A stretch of DNA of 64,000 nucleotides from Demetria terragena DSM 11295 (GTDB lineage Bacteria; Actinomycetota; Actinomycetes; Actinomycetales; Dermatophilaceae), in the NCBI RefSeq assembly GCF_000376825.1, contig NZ_AQXW01000004.1:620001-684000 (forward strand). Reading direction: 5' to 3'. This document shows, in pieces, positions 37,197 to 47,780 of this stretch. The translations under genes were made by a program, and so were the position numbers. The notes beneath the pieces are model-generated. The model was not told the DNA's origin and made no database searches. It saw only the letters and a program-made list of their open reading frames with translations. Each line of letters opens with the position of its first letter. The stretch's first letter is position 1.

Positions 37197-38593
37197 CGGT
37201 CAACCTCCTGGCCTGCGTCCGACACGATCCGGTCCCCCAGGAACCTTAGGCCCGAGTCGCGGGAGGACTTCAGGAGGATGACGTCGCCGGGGGTGCTGTG
37301 GTTGTCAAGGAGCGCATACGCATCGTCGACTCCCGTCACCCAACTGGTCTTGGTCGCATCCGCGCCGGCGGCGAGCGCACCCTCGTAGATGCCCTGTGCC
37401 CCATCCCCGACCGCGATGATGCGATCAACGCCCTCGGCGACTGCTGCCTGACCGATGCCCGTATGTTCGGCCGCTGAGGTCGGGCCGAGTTCGCGCATCG
37501 CGCCAAGGACCGCCCAGGTTCGGCGTCCGGCCTGCCTGATCTGGCTCAAGGTGCGTAGGGCGGCGCGCATCGAGTCGGGATTGGCGTTGTACGCGTCATT
37601 GATGACGGTCCGGCCATCGGCGAGGTCAAACAGTTCCATCCGCCACCGACTCGCTGGTCGCGCCTCCCCCAGAGACTTCACCGTCTCATTGAGGGTGAAC
37701 CCGAGTTCGAGCGCGACCGCTAGCACCGCGAGAGCGTTACCGACGTGATGTTCGCCGAGAAGGCCGCCCAACTGGACCTGCGCGGTTCCGGCCGGTGAGT
37801 GCACGACGAAGGACGCCCGACCGAGTTCATCCAGCGTCACGTCGCTCGCTCGGATGTCGGCATCTGGCGCGCGCCCGACCAGGACAACGCGCGAACGGGC
37901 CCGCGAGCCCATCGCTCGAACCTTGGGATCATCGGCATTCAGAACGGCGAGACCCTCAGCCGGAAGGGACTCCACCAATTCACCCTTGGTCTGGGCGATC
38001 GCATCGACGGAGCCGAAGAACTGTAGATGCGCCTGACCGACGTTGAGGACGACACCAATCCGAGGCGGGGCGATCCGGCACAGGTAAGCAATGTGCCCGA
38101 CTCCGTCGGCACCCATCTCGGCGACAAGATAACGGGTAGCCGCGTCAATCCGGCACACCGTCAGCGGCACGCCGACCTCAGAGTTGTACGAGCCGACCGG
38201 CGCGACGGTCAGGCCGTGCGGGGTCAGCACCGTAGCCAGAAGGTCTTTGGTCGTGGTCTTCCCGGAGGACCCGGTCACTCCCACAATCGTGAGGTGCTCC
38301 GCGCGGTCGACGAGACCGCGGGCTAGCGCGGCAAACGCCTCTTGCACGTCATCGACCAGGACGGTGGGGATGTCGTCGACGCGGCGCGTACCCAGAACGG
38401 CTACAGCTCCGGCGGCACGGGCGCCGCCGACGTAATCGTGGCCATCGGCGTGCTCACCCACCCGAGCGACGTAGAGCGAACCCGGAGCCGCTTCGCGAGA
38501 ATCTGTGACCACCGGGCCGTCGATGAGGACGTCCGGACCCTCGAGTCGGCCACCGGTGATCGCCGCCACCTGCGCGAGGTGCAACGGAATCAC
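37193..38593 (-). CDS. murF: UDP-MurNAc-tripeptide--D-Ala-D-Ala ligase
   Basis: 466 residues. [19 protein letters not shown] is the MurF-type ATP loop; [25 protein letters not shown] and [15 protein letters not shown] confirm MurF rather than MurE. Adds D-Ala-D-Ala to the UDP-tripeptide. GTG start overlaps the ftsI stop (GTGA). In most dcw clusters murE lies between ftsI and murF; here the two genes touch, so murE is not in this cluster. Confidence 0.97.
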   Translation of the reverse strand: MIPLHLAQVAAITGGRLEGPDVLIDGPVVTDSREAAPGSLYVARVGEHADGHDYVGGARAAGAVAVLGTRRVDDIPTVLVDDVQEAFAALARGLVDRAEHLTIVGVTGSSGKTTTKDLLATVLTPHGLTVAPVGSYNSEVGVPLTVCRIDAATRYLVAEMGADGVGHIAYLCRIAPPRIGVVLNVGQAHLQFFGSVDAIAQTKGELVESLPAEGLAVLNADDPKVRAMGSRARSRVVLVGRAPDADIRASDVTLDELGRASFVVHSPAGTAQVQLGGLLGEHHVGNALAVLAVALELGFTLNETVKSLGEARPASRWRMELFDLADGRTVINDAYNANPDSMRAALRTLSQIRQAGRRTWAVLGAMRELGPTSAAEHTGIGQAAVAEGVDRIIAVGDGAQGIYEGALAAGADATKTSWVTGVDDAYALLDNHSTPGDVILLKSSRDSGLRFLGDRIVSDAGQEVDR

Positions 38594-40536
38594 TCGTCCC
38601 TCCCCGGGCTCTTCGCCGACTGGGCGGTTGCCGTGAGCGGGTATGGGCCAGGGCCGCCCTTCTTCGGGGGAACGCCCCGATCTCGCAGCGCGTAGCCCAT
38701 GATTTGGGAGAACACCGGCCCGGCAACCGGACCGCCATAGGTCCCCTTGCGCGGCCGCTGAATGGTCACGGCAACGACAAATTCGGGGTCGGCCACCGGC
38801 GCGTACCCAATGAAGGAGGCGGTCGTGCCGCTGTATTTCTTCATCTCGGAGTCGTAGCGCTCCGCCGTGGAGGTCTTACCGGCCACCGTGTAGCCCGGAA
38901 CAGCCGCCTGCGTCGCGGTGCCGTACTTCTCGTCGGTCACACTGCGCATCATGCCGGTGAGCGTGTCCGCCGTACGCGGTTTGATGACCTGCTTGGCCAC
39001 CCGGTCATCCTCGGGCGGAGTCCATCCACCGTTGTCATCGGCATATCCGTCAATGAGTTTGATCGGCTGCTGCACTCCACCATTGGCGATCGCTTGGAAC
39101 ACCGACGCCTGTTGCACCGCCGTACCCGCGACGCCCTGGCCGAACAGCACCGTGTAGCGCTGATCCCCCTTCCAGGAGTCGGGGCTGGCCACGATCCCGC
39201 GCGATTCCCCGGGGAAGCCGATCCCGCTCGGCGAGCCCATCCCGAAGTCGGTGAGGTAGGTGTGGATGGTCTTGCGCGACATCTTTTCGCCCACCAGCAC
39301 GGTGCCGATATTGGAGGATTGCGCCAAGACACCCGCAGTCGTCAACTTCAGGGTGCCGTGGTCGTGGGAGTCCTTGAACGGACGTCCCGCCCGCTCGATT
39401 CGGTTCGGCACGGTGACCTTGGTCTTTTCGGTCACCAACCCCTGATCGAGTGCGGCCGCCATGGTGATCGCCTTGCTGGTCGAGCCCGGCTCATAGACCT
39501 CCGTGAATGGCCGGCTCTGCAGGAAACCCTCGGCGCTGCCCATGTTGTTCGGATCAAAACTGGGATAGGACGCCGCGCTCAGGAGCTTGCCGGTCTTGGC
39601 ATCAAGGACGACCGCGGTCCCAGAGAGCCCGTCGGTCTCCTTGACTCGCTTCGCCAGTGCGTTCTGGGCGAACCACTGCATGTCGTTGTTAATGGTGAGT
39701 TTGACGTTGCGGCCGGGAACCGCTTTAACGTCCTGACCGTCTCCTGTCGCGATGGGCGAACCGTCCCGCGCCCGCTCGTAGACATGGAGGCCGGGCTTTC
39801 CGTTGAGCTGCGAATTGAGCATCTGCTCGACGCCACCACCTGGCTCACTGCTCTGGTTGACCCAGCCGATGAGCGGGGCGGTACTGGTGCCCTGTGGGTA
39901 TTCACGGCGAACGGTTTGCTCACTGAAGACCCCTGGAATGCCCAGGTTGTCGATGGAGCGCCACTGGGTTGGAGCAATGTCCTTGGCCAAGTATGTGAAC
40001 TGGGACTTCGCAGCGAAGGCCTTCTTGAGGGTGGCCGCCAACTCCTCCTCAGGTACGCCGAGCAACGGCGCCATGTCCTGGGCCGCGCCCTTCAGGCCAA
40101 CTTGAGTCCGTTTGCCATTGACGGTCTTGTGGTACTGACTCATCGCTAAGGAGTCGCCGGTGACATTACGGCGGTCGATGCTGTTGGCGAGCACCGTGCC
40201 TTTGGCGTCGACGATCTGCCCACGGTGGGCCGGGATCGTGACCTTCTCAGCCCGCTCACCTAGCGCCGCAGCAGATACCCCGCTCGATTCCAAGCCCTGA
40301 ATCTTGATCAACTGCGCAGCAAACAGGCTGAAGACAAAGGCGATCGCGACAAACATGAATCGCGCGCGGCGGCGCGGATGGCCCGCCGCTACCTTGACTG
40401 AACGGGACCGCTGAGGGCGACGTGGCTGGCGTGGTGGCGGCTTCGGACGTCCACTCGTCGGTCGGCGGGCGCCCGATCCAGCGGTAGGTCGCCCAGCGCC
40501 CGAACGACCAGAACCGGGTGTCTGACGACGCGTCAT
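38590..40536 (-). CDS. ftsI: Septal transpeptidase FtsI (PBP2b/PBP3 class)
   Basis: 648-residue class B penicillin-binding protein. A ~60-residue Arg/Pro-rich cytoplasmic tail, one helix (FMFVAIAFVFSLFAAQL), pedestal domain, then the transpeptidase with the SxxK serine in EPGSTSKAITMAA, SxN as SSNIG, and KT(S/T) as VAGKTSTAERY. Cross-links septal peptidoglycan with FtsW. ATG at 40536 follows GAGG at seven bases. No PASTA repeats. Confidence 0.96.
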   Translation of the reverse strand: MTRRQTPGSGRSGAGRPTAGSGARRPTSGRPKPPPRQPRRPQRSRSVKVAAGHPRRRARFMFVAIAFVFSLFAAQLIKIQGLESSGVSAAALGERAEKVTIPAHRGQIVDAKGTVLANSIDRRNVTGDSLAMSQYHKTVNGKRTQVGLKGAAQDMAPLLGVPEEELAATLKKAFAAKSQFTYLAKDIAPTQWRSIDNLGIPGVFSEQTVRREYPQGTSTAPLIGWVNQSSEPGGGVEQMLNSQLNGKPGLHVYERARDGSPIATGDGQDVKAVPGRNVKLTINNDMQWFAQNALAKRVKETDGLSGTAVVLDAKTGKLLSAASYPSFDPNNMGSAEGFLQSRPFTEVYEPGSTSKAITMAAALDQGLVTEKTKVTVPNRIERAGRPFKDSHDHGTLKLTTAGVLAQSSNIGTVLVGEKMSRKTIHTYLTDFGMGSPSGIGFPGESRGIVASPDSWKGDQRYTVLFGQGVAGTAVQQASVFQAIANGGVQQPIKLIDGYADDNGGWTPPEDDRVAKQVIKPRTADTLTGMMRSVTDEKYGTATQAAVPGYTVAGKTSTAERYDSEMKKYSGTTASFIGYAPVADPEFVVAVTIQRPRKGTYGGPVAGPVFSQIMGYALRDRGVPPKKGGPGPYPLTATAQSAKSPGRDE

Positions 40537-40558
40537 GACCACACCTCATCGAGAGTGC

Positions 40559-41218
40559 TCACGGTGTCGGCTTGGCCGCCGCACGGCTGGCGGACGGCTT
40601 CGATGCCGAGGGCTTGGTGGATGACGACGTGTCCTTGCTGCTCGAGGCCTTCGGTGCGCTACTGCCGGACGCCTTCGGACTCGCGGAGGCCGAAGGTTTC
40701 GCGGACGGTTTCGGCTTTGGCTTCGGCGGTTGCACCCGCACGGTCTCGGCCGCCTTGACCGCGGAATCGGCCACCCGGCTCGCCGGGGTGTCTGGCAGTG
40801 TGCCCACGGTAAAGGTGTTGTCTCCCGGAGCCCGGTCCGCCACGCCGAGCACCTTTCCGTCCGAGCTACGAACGTAGGCCACCTGTGGCGCTGGGACCAT
40901 GCCCATCTCCTGCGCCTTGAGCGCGACCTGCTGCGGCGCACTCACATTGGAAATGTCACTGCGCAACTGACGCTCGTTGTCGGACAAACTGGTCGAGCTC
41001 TTCTGCAATTCTCCCAGCGCGAAAGACTGTTCGGCCCGTGCCGTGTTGAGCAGCAACAGCGCAAGCAGGCCGAGCGCGAGCAGCGTCGAGCACAACACGG
41101 TGAACCCGGTACGGCTCCGACGAACCTCGCTGCCGGTGACGACCCGCAATCGTGGCTGGGGCCGACGCGATACCGCTGGCCTAGGGGTGGCGCTCCGGGC
41201 TGTCGTGGCGTTACTCAT
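40559..41218 (-). CDS. ftsL: FtsL-like septum protein with Lys/Pro/Ser-rich tail
   Basis: 219 residues: basic N-terminus, one membrane helix ([20 protein letters not shown]), a coiled coil (~65-110) and a ~90-residue low-complexity tail of Lys/Pro/Ala/Ser repeats. Position between rsmH and ftsI plus the helix-coiled-coil layout identify FtsL; sequence itself is weakly conserved. The exported tail is longer than usual and could contact anionic wall polymers (inference). ATGA overlap with rsmH. Confidence 0.85.
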   Translation of the reverse strand: MSNATTARSATPRPAVSRRPQPRLRVVTGSEVRRSRTGFTVLCSTLLALGLLALLLLNTARAEQSFALGELQKSSTSLSDNERQLRSDISNVSAPQQVALKAQEMGMVPAPQVAYVRSSDGKVLGVADRAPGDNTFTVGTLPDTPASRVADSAVKAAETVRVQPPKPKPKPSAKPSASASPKASGSSAPKASSSKDTSSSTKPSASKPSASRAAAKPTP

Positions 41219-42195
41219 CGGGTGGTGACCTCCGGGATACGGACTTTGATCGCGGCGCGAAGTCGGGCGGGTGTGGCTCGGGGGTTGTGCTCGGTCTCCG
41301 CGCTATCGGCCGTTTCGGCTCCTCGGGTCAGGAGTCGGACGTACGGCGCGTGCTCAGGCAACTCGACGGGGAGCCCTGGCGGGGTCGTGGAGGTCGCGGC
41401 GCGAGCGAGTGCTCGCTTGGCGATCCGGTCTTCCAGCGAGTGATAGGACAGCACCGCGATACGCCCATCGACCGCCAGCGCGTCGACCGCGGCTGGCAGC
41501 GCCCGCTGCCAGGCATCCAACTCACCGTTCACTTCGATCCGCAGCGCCTGGAAGGTGCGCTTGGCCGGGTGACCACCGGTGCGCTGGCTGGCGGCTGGAA
41601 TAGCGGCACGCAACAGGTCCACCAACTCCGCCGACCGGGCGAAAGGCACTGTGGCGCGCCGCTCCACGATCGAACGAGCAATTCGCCGGGCGAAGCGCTC
41701 CTCGCCGAAGTCACGCAGGATCCGTTCCAGGTCAGCCGCGCTGTAGGTATTGAGAACGTCTGCTGCCGTGGGGCCGTCGTCCGGGCTCATCCGCATATCC
41801 AGTGGCGCATCATGGCGATAGGCGAAGCCGCGGTCGGCCTCGTCGAGTTGCAGCGAAGAGACCCCCAGGTCGAACAACACCGCCTGCACCCGGGTCATCC
41901 CGTGCTCAGCCAACACCTCGGGAAGCTCGTCGTAAACGGCCTGAACGGCGGTGAATCGCTCGCCGAACGGCGCCAACCGCTCCCCCGCCAGATCCAGCGC
42001 TTGGGTGTCTCTGTCGATTCCGAGCACACGTGCGTTCGGGCAGGCTTCGAGCAGTGCTTCGGTATGCCCGCCCATGCCCAACGTCGCGTCGACCAGCACC
42101 GACCCTGGCTCGGTCAGTGCGGGTGCCAGCAGATCGACAATGCGGTTCCGCAGGACGGGAGTGTGCCGCTCTGCGGTCGGGGGCGGGTGCGCCAA
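41215..42195 (-). CDS. rsmH: 16S rRNA (cytosine-1402-N4) methyltransferase RsmH
   Basis: 326 residues. SAM motif [46 protein letters not shown] and [14 protein letters not shown] are family hallmarks. Methylates C1402 of 16S rRNA. The start is TTG at 42195 behind GAGAGGAG at seven bases. Second gene of the dcw cluster after mraZ, 168 bases downstream of it. Confidence 0.97.
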   Translation of the reverse strand: MAHPPPTAERHTPVLRNRIVDLLAPALTEPGSVLVDATLGMGGHTEALLEACPNARVLGIDRDTQALDLAGERLAPFGERFTAVQAVYDELPEVLAEHGMTRVQAVLFDLGVSSLQLDEADRGFAYRHDAPLDMRMSPDDGPTAADVLNTYSAADLERILRDFGEERFARRIARSIVERRATVPFARSAELVDLLRAAIPAASQRTGGHPAKRTFQALRIEVNGELDAWQRALPAAVDALAVDGRIAVLSYHSLEDRIAKRALARAATSTTPPGLPVELPEHAPYVRLLTRGAETADSAETEHNPRATPARLRAAIKVRIPEVTTR

Positions 42196-42363
42196 AGTCC
42201 TGCTCCTCTCGAACCTGTCGTGATCCTGGTGGTGTGCGGCTCGGCCGTCAGGTCTCCCTCCGCTTCGCTCCTCCGGCGCCGGGGAAGTGGCGTCGGAATG
42301 ACGGAGCGGGTGGAGACCTCACAGTCGAGCCAGTCGGTCGTGACGTGCTGTGCTGCTCTGGGG

Positions 42364-42795
42364 TCAGATCAGGCCGGGGATCACCTCTTCGGACTGCTCG
42401 GAGAAGGCGTCCTCGGTCTGGGCGAGGTAGTCGGTCCATGCGGTGGTGTCCCAGACCTCGACCCGGGAGCCTGCGCCGATGACGGTGCACTCGCGGGCTA
42501 GACCGGCGTAATCCCGCAGGACCGAGGGAATCGTGACGCGGCCCTGCTTATCCGGAATCTCATCGGAGGCGGCGGAGAGGAAGACGCGCTGGAAATCGCG
42601 GACCGCGCGACTCGTGACGGGAGTGTCACTCATGGCCGTCGTGATGCGCTCAAACTCGGCCATGGCAAAGACGTAAAGGCAGCGCTCCTGGCCGCGAGTC
42701 ACGACCAACCCGCCTTCTAGGCCTTTGCGAAATTTCGCCGGCAGGATCAACCGGCCCTTGTCGTCGAGGCGCGGGTAGTGGGTGCCGAGAAACAT
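42364..42795 (-). CDS. mraZ: Transcriptional regulator MraZ
   Basis: 143 residues with two SpoVT-AbrB-like repeats: [20 protein letters not shown] near the start and [20 protein letters not shown] in the second half. MraZ controls the dcw cluster by binding short repeats in its own promoter, and five such repeats lie just upstream here. ATG at 42795 follows AGGAGGTGG. The open frame to 43107 is not conserved. Confidence 0.97.
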   Translation of the reverse strand: MFLGTHYPRLDDKGRLILPAKFRKGLEGGLVVTRGQERCLYVFAMAEFERITTAMSDTPVTSRAVRDFQRVFLSAASDEIPDKQGRVTIPSVLRDYAGLARECTVIGAGSRVEVWDTTAWTDYLAQTEDAFSEQSEEVIPGLI

Positions 42796-43154
42796 CGACA
42801 ACCACCTCCTACGTCCACCGATAGATCCACTGCTCACCCGATTCCCCCACCCTACTCCACTTTCCCCCACCACGCAGGCTCCGGGCAGGCATTTCTTCCC
42901 CTTATCGGGATTGCGGAGCGAGCATTTGTGCAGGTCAGAAGCCATATGGGGACGAGTGGTGCATGGTGGGGAGGATTCTGCGCACTCGCACGTTCTCAGG
43001 GCGGGATCGCGGGTTTGTGAGCACCGCTCCGGCGCAATCCGGCCGCTCCGGCGGCGATCGGGGAGCAAAGTGGGGAATCTGATACTCCGATGGCCACGAA
43101 TCAACAACTGACCCTTCTCATGCGCAATCCAGGACCATCAGGCAGGATCAACTC
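42796..43154. other. Divergent intergenic region between mraZ and moxR
   Basis: 359 bp without a credible gene. The mraZ-proximal part holds the MraZ-box array. The rest, including TTTGTGAGCACCGCTCCGG, must carry the promoters for the dcw cluster (minus) and the moxR operon (plus). No clear -35/-10 pair could be picked by eye for moxR. Confidence 0.7.
42821..42870 (-). promoter_or_regulatory. MraZ-box array (five decamers in register)
   Basis: Read on the minus strand, five consecutive 10-bp units begin GTGGGGGAAA, GTGGAGTAGG, GTGGGGGAAT, CGGGTGAGCA, GTGGATCTAT. Four share a GTGG core at exact 10-bp spacing, one helical turn. They end about 25 bp before the mraZ start, where MraZ operator repeats are found in other bacteria. 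Confidence 0.75.
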
Positions 43155-44162
43155 ATGCACAACGGCGCCCCAACTCAGACCGCTCCGCCCGGCTCGTCGA
43201 CGTCTGAGGACGACGCCGCCGAGCTGCGCACGGTGGCGGGTGCCATTCACCGGGCCGTCTCCTCGGTCATCGAGGGAAAAAGTGAGGTCCTGCGGACCGC
43301 AGTCACCGTGCTGCTCGCGGGCGGGCATCTCCTCATCGAGGATGTGCCTGGCGTCGGCAAGACGATGCTGGCCAAGGCATTGGCCCGATCCATCGACTGC
43401 CCGATGAGGCGAGTCCAGTTCACCCCCGACCTCCTGCCCAGTGACATCACGGGCGTCAGCGTCTTTAACCAAGACACCCGCACGTTCGAGTTCCGGCCTG
43501 GCGCGATCTTCGCCAACATCGTGGTCGGTGACGAGATCAACCGCGCATCGCCCAAGACGCAGTCGGCCCTTCTTGAGTGCATGGAAGAAGGCCAGGTCAC
43601 GGTCGATGGCAAGACCTATACGTTGCACCGCCCGTTCATGGTCATGGCCACGCAGAACCCCATCGAGATGGAGGGGACTTTCCCGCTGCCAGAGGCCCAG
43701 CGGGACCGGTTTATGGCCCGCATCTCGATGGGTTATCCCACGGCAAGCGCCGAGTTGGCCATGCTGGGATCTCACGGGGGTAGTTCCCCGCTGGATGACC
43801 TGCGGCCGGTGACTGATGGTGAGACCGTGGCCAGGCTGTCCGCCTCCGTCCGCAATCTGTATGCCAGCCCCGAACTACAGCAGTACGTCGTCGACCTCAT
43901 GGCCGCGACCCGCACCACCAGCATGCTGCGCCTCGGCGCATCCCCCCGAGCCTCCCTCCAACTGCTCCGGGCGGCACGGGCGCACGCCGCTCTCGAGGGC
44001 CGCGGCCACGTCATCCCGGAGGACGTCGTGACCCTCGTCCCGACCGTGCTGGCCCACCGGGTATTGCCGAGTCCCGAGACCCAGGTGGCTCAGCGCAGCA
44101 CCACCGACGTTCTGCACGACATCGTGCGCCGCGTCCCCGTGCCACGTGCCACCCACCATTGA
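43155..44162 (+). CDS. MoxR-family AAA+ ATPase
   Basis: 335 residues. Walker A in EDVPGVGKTMLAKALA, Walker B VVGDEINRASPKTQSALLE, sensor MVMATQNPIEMEGTFPLPEA, then the lid domain with GASPRASLQLLRAARAHAAL. Chaperone-like ATPase that usually acts with a DUF58 protein, encoded next. First gene of the moxR-DUF58-transglutaminase operon, a common neighbour of the dcw cluster in actinobacteria. Confidence 0.95.
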   Translation: MHNGAPTQTAPPGSSTSEDDAAELRTVAGAIHRAVSSVIEGKSEVLRTAVTVLLAGGHLLIEDVPGVGKTMLAKALARSIDCPMRRVQFTPDLLPSDITGVSVFNQDTRTFEFRPGAIFANIVVGDEINRASPKTQSALLECMEEGQVTVDGKTYTLHRPFMVMATQNPIEMEGTFPLPEAQRDRFMARISMGYPTASAELAMLGSHGGSSPLDDLRPVTDGETVARLSASVRNLYASPELQQYVVDLMAATRTTSMLRLGASPRASLQLLRAARAHAALEGRGHVIPEDVVTLVPTVLAHRVLPSPETQVAQRSTTDVLHDIVRRVPVPRATHH

Positions 44163-44164
44163 TC

Positions 44165-45427
44165 ATGGCCCGCAGCCGCCGACCCCACACCCTGACCACG
44201 CGTGGGCGCGCCATGTTCGCCTGCGGGGTGGTCTTGCTGCTGGCGGGAATTCTGCTCGGCTTCCGTGACATCACTCGTATCGGTGTGCTCCTGCTCCTCC
44301 TGCCGATCGTGGCGCGCCTCGTCGCGCGCAGCAGGTCGCCGCGCTTAGCCGTTGACCGCGCCATCACGCCCACCAACGTGCAAGCCGGCGAGTCAGCCGA
44401 GGTCTCGGTTGAATTCACCAACGTGGGCGAGCGCTCGACGACGCTGTACTCCGCCGAGGAGCAGGTGTCTCCTGCGCTGGGCGAATCGCCGCGCTTTTTG
44501 CTGCCGCGCCTGCGCCCGCAGCATCGCCGCCGCATCACCTATTCCGTCACGTGCCAGAGGCGCGGCCGGCATCACCTCGGACCGGTCGCTTTACGTCAAG
44601 AAGACCCGTTCGGCCTCACCCGTATCGAACTCACGGTGCGCAGCCTCGGTGAGATCGTCGTACGCCCCCACGTCGAGCCACTCGGCCAAGGCCAGCCGGC
44701 CGGCGCCGGGTTCGGCATCGAGGGCGAGACGCCCCAAATGATGGCGCTGCACGGCGAAGACGACGTCAGTATCCGCAACTATCGCGATGGTGATGACCTG
44801 CGGAAGGTGCACTGGCCCGCGACTGCCCATCGCGGCGAACTCATGGTGCGACAAGAAGACCGTCCAGCCCGCCGATCTGCGGTCCTGCTGCTCGACTCGC
44901 GGGCCTCCGGGCACTCGCCTGGCGACTACTCCGCGTCCTTCGAGTGGGCGGTCAGCGCCCTCGCCTCCGTGGCGGTACGCCTCTCTGGGATGGGTTATGT
45001 CCTGCACCTGGCGACTCGGGAATCTCTCGAGGCTGGTCGACTCGACGTCGATCTCGGCAGCGAAGAGGTCTTGGATGAGCTGGCTCGGGTCGAGCCTGGC
45101 AGCGACAGCGACCACGAGCGACTGATGCACGCCGTGCAGGAACTGGCCGAACGCACCGGAGGCATCGTCGCAGCGACAACGGGTGCTGGTGGCATGGGGA
45201 TGACCGACTTGGCGACGCTTCGTCGACCCGGCACCACAGCGCAGGCCCTCATCGTGGATCGAGATTCCTTCATCGCCGGATCCGCCGACGTGGGGCCCTC
45301 GACCCTGGCCCACCAGACCGTCCTTCACCAAGCGGGCTGGCGTGCGATCCCCATCACGGCGCATACCGAGATCGCTCACGCCTGGGCCGTGCTCACCGCC
45401 ACCGGACGCGCAATCGTGAGGTCCTGA
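44165..45427 (+). CDS. DUF58 domain membrane protein
   Basis: 422 residues. Two N-terminal helices (AMFACGVVLLLAGILLGF and VLLLLLPIVARLV), then a beta-rich region and the DUF58 core GDDLRKVHWPATAHRGELMV. A VWA-like fold with RRSAVLLLDSRASGHS follows. MoxR/DUF58 pairs often assemble or activate envelope proteins. ATG at 44165 begins two bases after the moxR stop; its own stop overlaps the transglutaminase ATG. Confidence 0.93.
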   Translation: MARSRRPHTLTTRGRAMFACGVVLLLAGILLGFRDITRIGVLLLLLPIVARLVARSRSPRLAVDRAITPTNVQAGESAEVSVEFTNVGERSTTLYSAEEQVSPALGESPRFLLPRLRPQHRRRITYSVTCQRRGRHHLGPVALRQEDPFGLTRIELTVRSLGEIVVRPHVEPLGQGQPAGAGFGIEGETPQMMALHGEDDVSIRNYRDGDDLRKVHWPATAHRGELMVRQEDRPARRSAVLLLDSRASGHSPGDYSASFEWAVSALASVAVRLSGMGYVLHLATRESLEAGRLDVDLGSEEVLDELARVEPGSDSDHERLMHAVQELAERTGGIVAATTGAGGMGMTDLATLRRPGTTAQALIVDRDSFIAGSADVGPSTLAHQTVLHQAGWRAIPITAHTEIAHAWAVLTATGRAIVRS

Positions 45428-47769
45428 TGGGTAGCGACGGCGCGCTGAGTCGGGTTCGCCTGCCCGAAGCCATCCTTGGTGCTCTGGCGGTCCTCGTCGC
45501 GAGTTGGCCGTTGACCAACCTGCTCGACAGCCCGCAGTGGTTCAAGCCGGTCGGCGCCCTCCTGATCCTGGTGGTGGGTTTGGGCTGCCTGGGTCGCTAC
45601 CTGCGGTGGTCCACGTGGGTCACCGGACCCGTCCAGGCCCTGGGTGCGCTCACTGGCACCTACGTCATCCACCTGCGCGACTACCTTGCGCCCTCGGAGT
45701 GGTACGCCATGCCTGGCGCCGCGAATGACCTGTTCCTTGATGCGGGCGAGACGCTCACGACGTATTCCGCTCCCGCTCCCGTGTCGCCCGGGGTCGCTTT
45801 TCTCTTGACCTTGTGTCTGCCGCTGGTGGGTGTTCTGGTTGACATCCTGACCGCGTCGCTGCGGATGAGCGCCGCAGCGGGGCTCCCCCTCCTTGGCGTC
45901 TTCCTCTTCTCGACTTCCAACACCGGTGACGCGCTTAACCCGATCTATTTCCTAGCCCTTGCCGCTATCTGGCTGGGGATGCTGTTGCAGCAGTCATTAC
46001 GCCGGATGCGCCGGTGGGCTTCGACCGAGGCGTATGCCCGCACTCCAGAGCGCGGCGACGACCGGCTCGGTCTGGGCGCCTTCTCAGCGAGAGCGCGCTG
46101 GATGGGCGTGCTGGTCTTGGCACTGGCGGTCGCCGCGCCGCTGGCGATTCCGCACCTTCCGACGCAGTACTTCGCCGACGGCCTCGCGCAACGCGAACAA
46201 GCCGACAACGCATCCGTGGGCTTCACCGACAATCTTGATCTCTCCAAGGACCTCAACAGCCGGGACCAGTCGCCCATCTTGACCTACGCAACGACCGATA
46301 TCGCGCCACCGCCGCTCAGGGTCCTGACGGTGTCCAACTATGGCGACGGCAACTGGACGCGTCGCGATCAGGGTGGCCAGCGGGAAGGGGTCAATGGACA
46401 ACGGATACCGGCGCCGGTGGGCTTGTCCCAGGACGTCGATCGTGATCTCGAGCGAATCAATGTGGTCGGAAACAGCCTCGACCGGCCCTACCTTGCGTCG
46501 CCGTGGCCGGTGAACTCCGCTGACCTTCAAGGAAGTTCGTGGTACTACGACCCCGAATCGAGCCAGCCGCGGACTCGTAGCCGGACACCTGAATACAGCG
46601 TCACGTACGAGAACCTCGACGCCGATGCCAGGCCGGCGGGCGAAAACCAGTCACCCCCAGTCTCGGCCGAAACCTTGGCCGTTGACGCCAGTTCGCGCTC
46701 GCGCATCGAGCAGGCCGTTCGGTCGGCGACAGCCGGCGCGGCGAGCGAGTCCCCGTTCGACCAGGCCATCGCGATGCAGGAGTGGTTACGCGACCCCGAA
46801 CAGTTCACCTACTCCCTGACCCTCGCCTCTCGCAGGAACGGTGAGAACGGCCAACCGCTCGATCCGCTGAGCAACTTCCTGGAGACCAGGAGGGGCTACT
46901 GCACGCAGTTCTCGACCGCGATGGCCATGATGGCGCGCAGTCAGGGCATCCCGGCACGGGTGGCCATCGGCTTCCTTCCCGGCACTCCCACGGGCACGTC
47001 CAACCTTCAAGTTCGCGCCGCGGACGCGCACGCGTGGCCAGAGCTTTACTTCGCCGGTCTGGGCTGGACCCGCTTCGAGCCGACGCCCGGCAGTCGCTCA
47101 GGAGACGTACCGGCCTACACGCTGCCGCAGGCCGACGCCGCGCCGAGCACCACGGCGACCGACCGGCGCCAGGAGCCAGACCTCGAGTCCGAACAGCCGC
47201 AAAGCGCCGCACCCGCGCCCAGCGCGGCCCCCACTCAGGCGCCCGCACCTCTTCAGGAAAGCACCACGCTCTCCTCACCATGGCTCTGGTGGGTGGTGCT
47301 GGCTCTGGTGGTCGGTGGACTTGGTGCGCTGATCCTCCCGCTCGCGGCACGGTGGAGGCGAGAGCAGGCCATCCGCGAGGCGCGTCATCCGCAGCAACAG
47401 ATCGAGGCGCAGTGGACCGGGATGGAGGCCCGACTACGTGATCTCGGCATTGAGGGTCCCGGCGACCGAAGCCCGCGGCAGATGGAGCACCACTACCGCA
47501 GGCACGCCTCCCTGGATGAGGGCGGAAAGGAAGCACTGCATCGGGCGACGCAGACGTTGGAGCGATCCCGCTATGCCCCCGTAGAGCGGACGACGTCCGG
47601 AATGGATGAAGACGTCGCCCGCATCGTGTCCGACATCCGCGAACGCGCGTCGTTCCCGACCCGACTCTCGGCGACGCTCTTTCCCCGAACTGGACGCGAC
47701 GCCGTCCGCGGTGCGATCTCCAAGATCCTCACGGCGCCTGCCAGGGTCTGGCGGCGCCACCAGAAGTGA
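45427..47769 (+). CDS. Membrane transglutaminase-like protein (TgpA type)
   Basis: 780 residues. Five to seven N-terminal helices (DUF3488 region), then an extracytoplasmic transglutaminase core: Cys492 in RRGYCTQFSTAMAMMARSQG, His535 in ADAHAWPELYF and Asp/Glu region WTRFEPTPG. A Pro/Ala/Gln linker leads to another helix (LWWVVLALVVGGLGALILPL) and a cytoplasmic C-terminal DUF4129-like domain. Likely acts on wall or surface proteins under MoxR/DUF58 control. TGATG overlap with the DUF58 gene. Confidence 0.93.
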   Translation: MGSDGALSRVRLPEAILGALAVLVASWPLTNLLDSPQWFKPVGALLILVVGLGCLGRYLRWSTWVTGPVQALGALTGTYVIHLRDYLAPSEWYAMPGAANDLFLDAGETLTTYSAPAPVSPGVAFLLTLCLPLVGVLVDILTASLRMSAAAGLPLLGVFLFSTSNTGDALNPIYFLALAAIWLGMLLQQSLRRMRRWASTEAYARTPERGDDRLGLGAFSARARWMGVLVLALAVAAPLAIPHLPTQYFADGLAQREQADNASVGFTDNLDLSKDLNSRDQSPILTYATTDIAPPPLRVLTVSNYGDGNWTRRDQGGQREGVNGQRIPAPVGLSQDVDRDLERINVVGNSLDRPYLASPWPVNSADLQGSSWYYDPESSQPRTRSRTPEYSVTYENLDADARPAGENQSPPVSAETLAVDASSRSRIEQAVRSATAGAASESPFDQAIAMQEWLRDPEQFTYSLTLASRRNGENGQPLDPLSNFLETRRGYCTQFSTAMAMMARSQGIPARVAIGFLPGTPTGTSNLQVRAADAHAWPELYFAGLGWTRFEPTPGSRSGDVPAYTLPQADAAPSTTATDRRQEPDLESEQPQSAAPAPSAAPTQAPAPLQESTTLSSPWLWWVVLALVVGGLGALILPLAARWRREQAIREARHPQQQIEAQWTGMEARLRDLGIEGPGDRSPRQMEHHYRRHASLDEGGKEALHRATQTLERSRYAPVERTTSGMDEDVARIVSDIRERASFPTRLSATLFPRTGRDAVRGAISKILTAPARVWRRHQK

Positions 47770-47780
47770 CGCGCCTGACC

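Noticed and set aside
38704-40149. 481-codon plus-strand open frame
   Set aside because: Antisense to ftsI, which has all penicillin-binding motifs.
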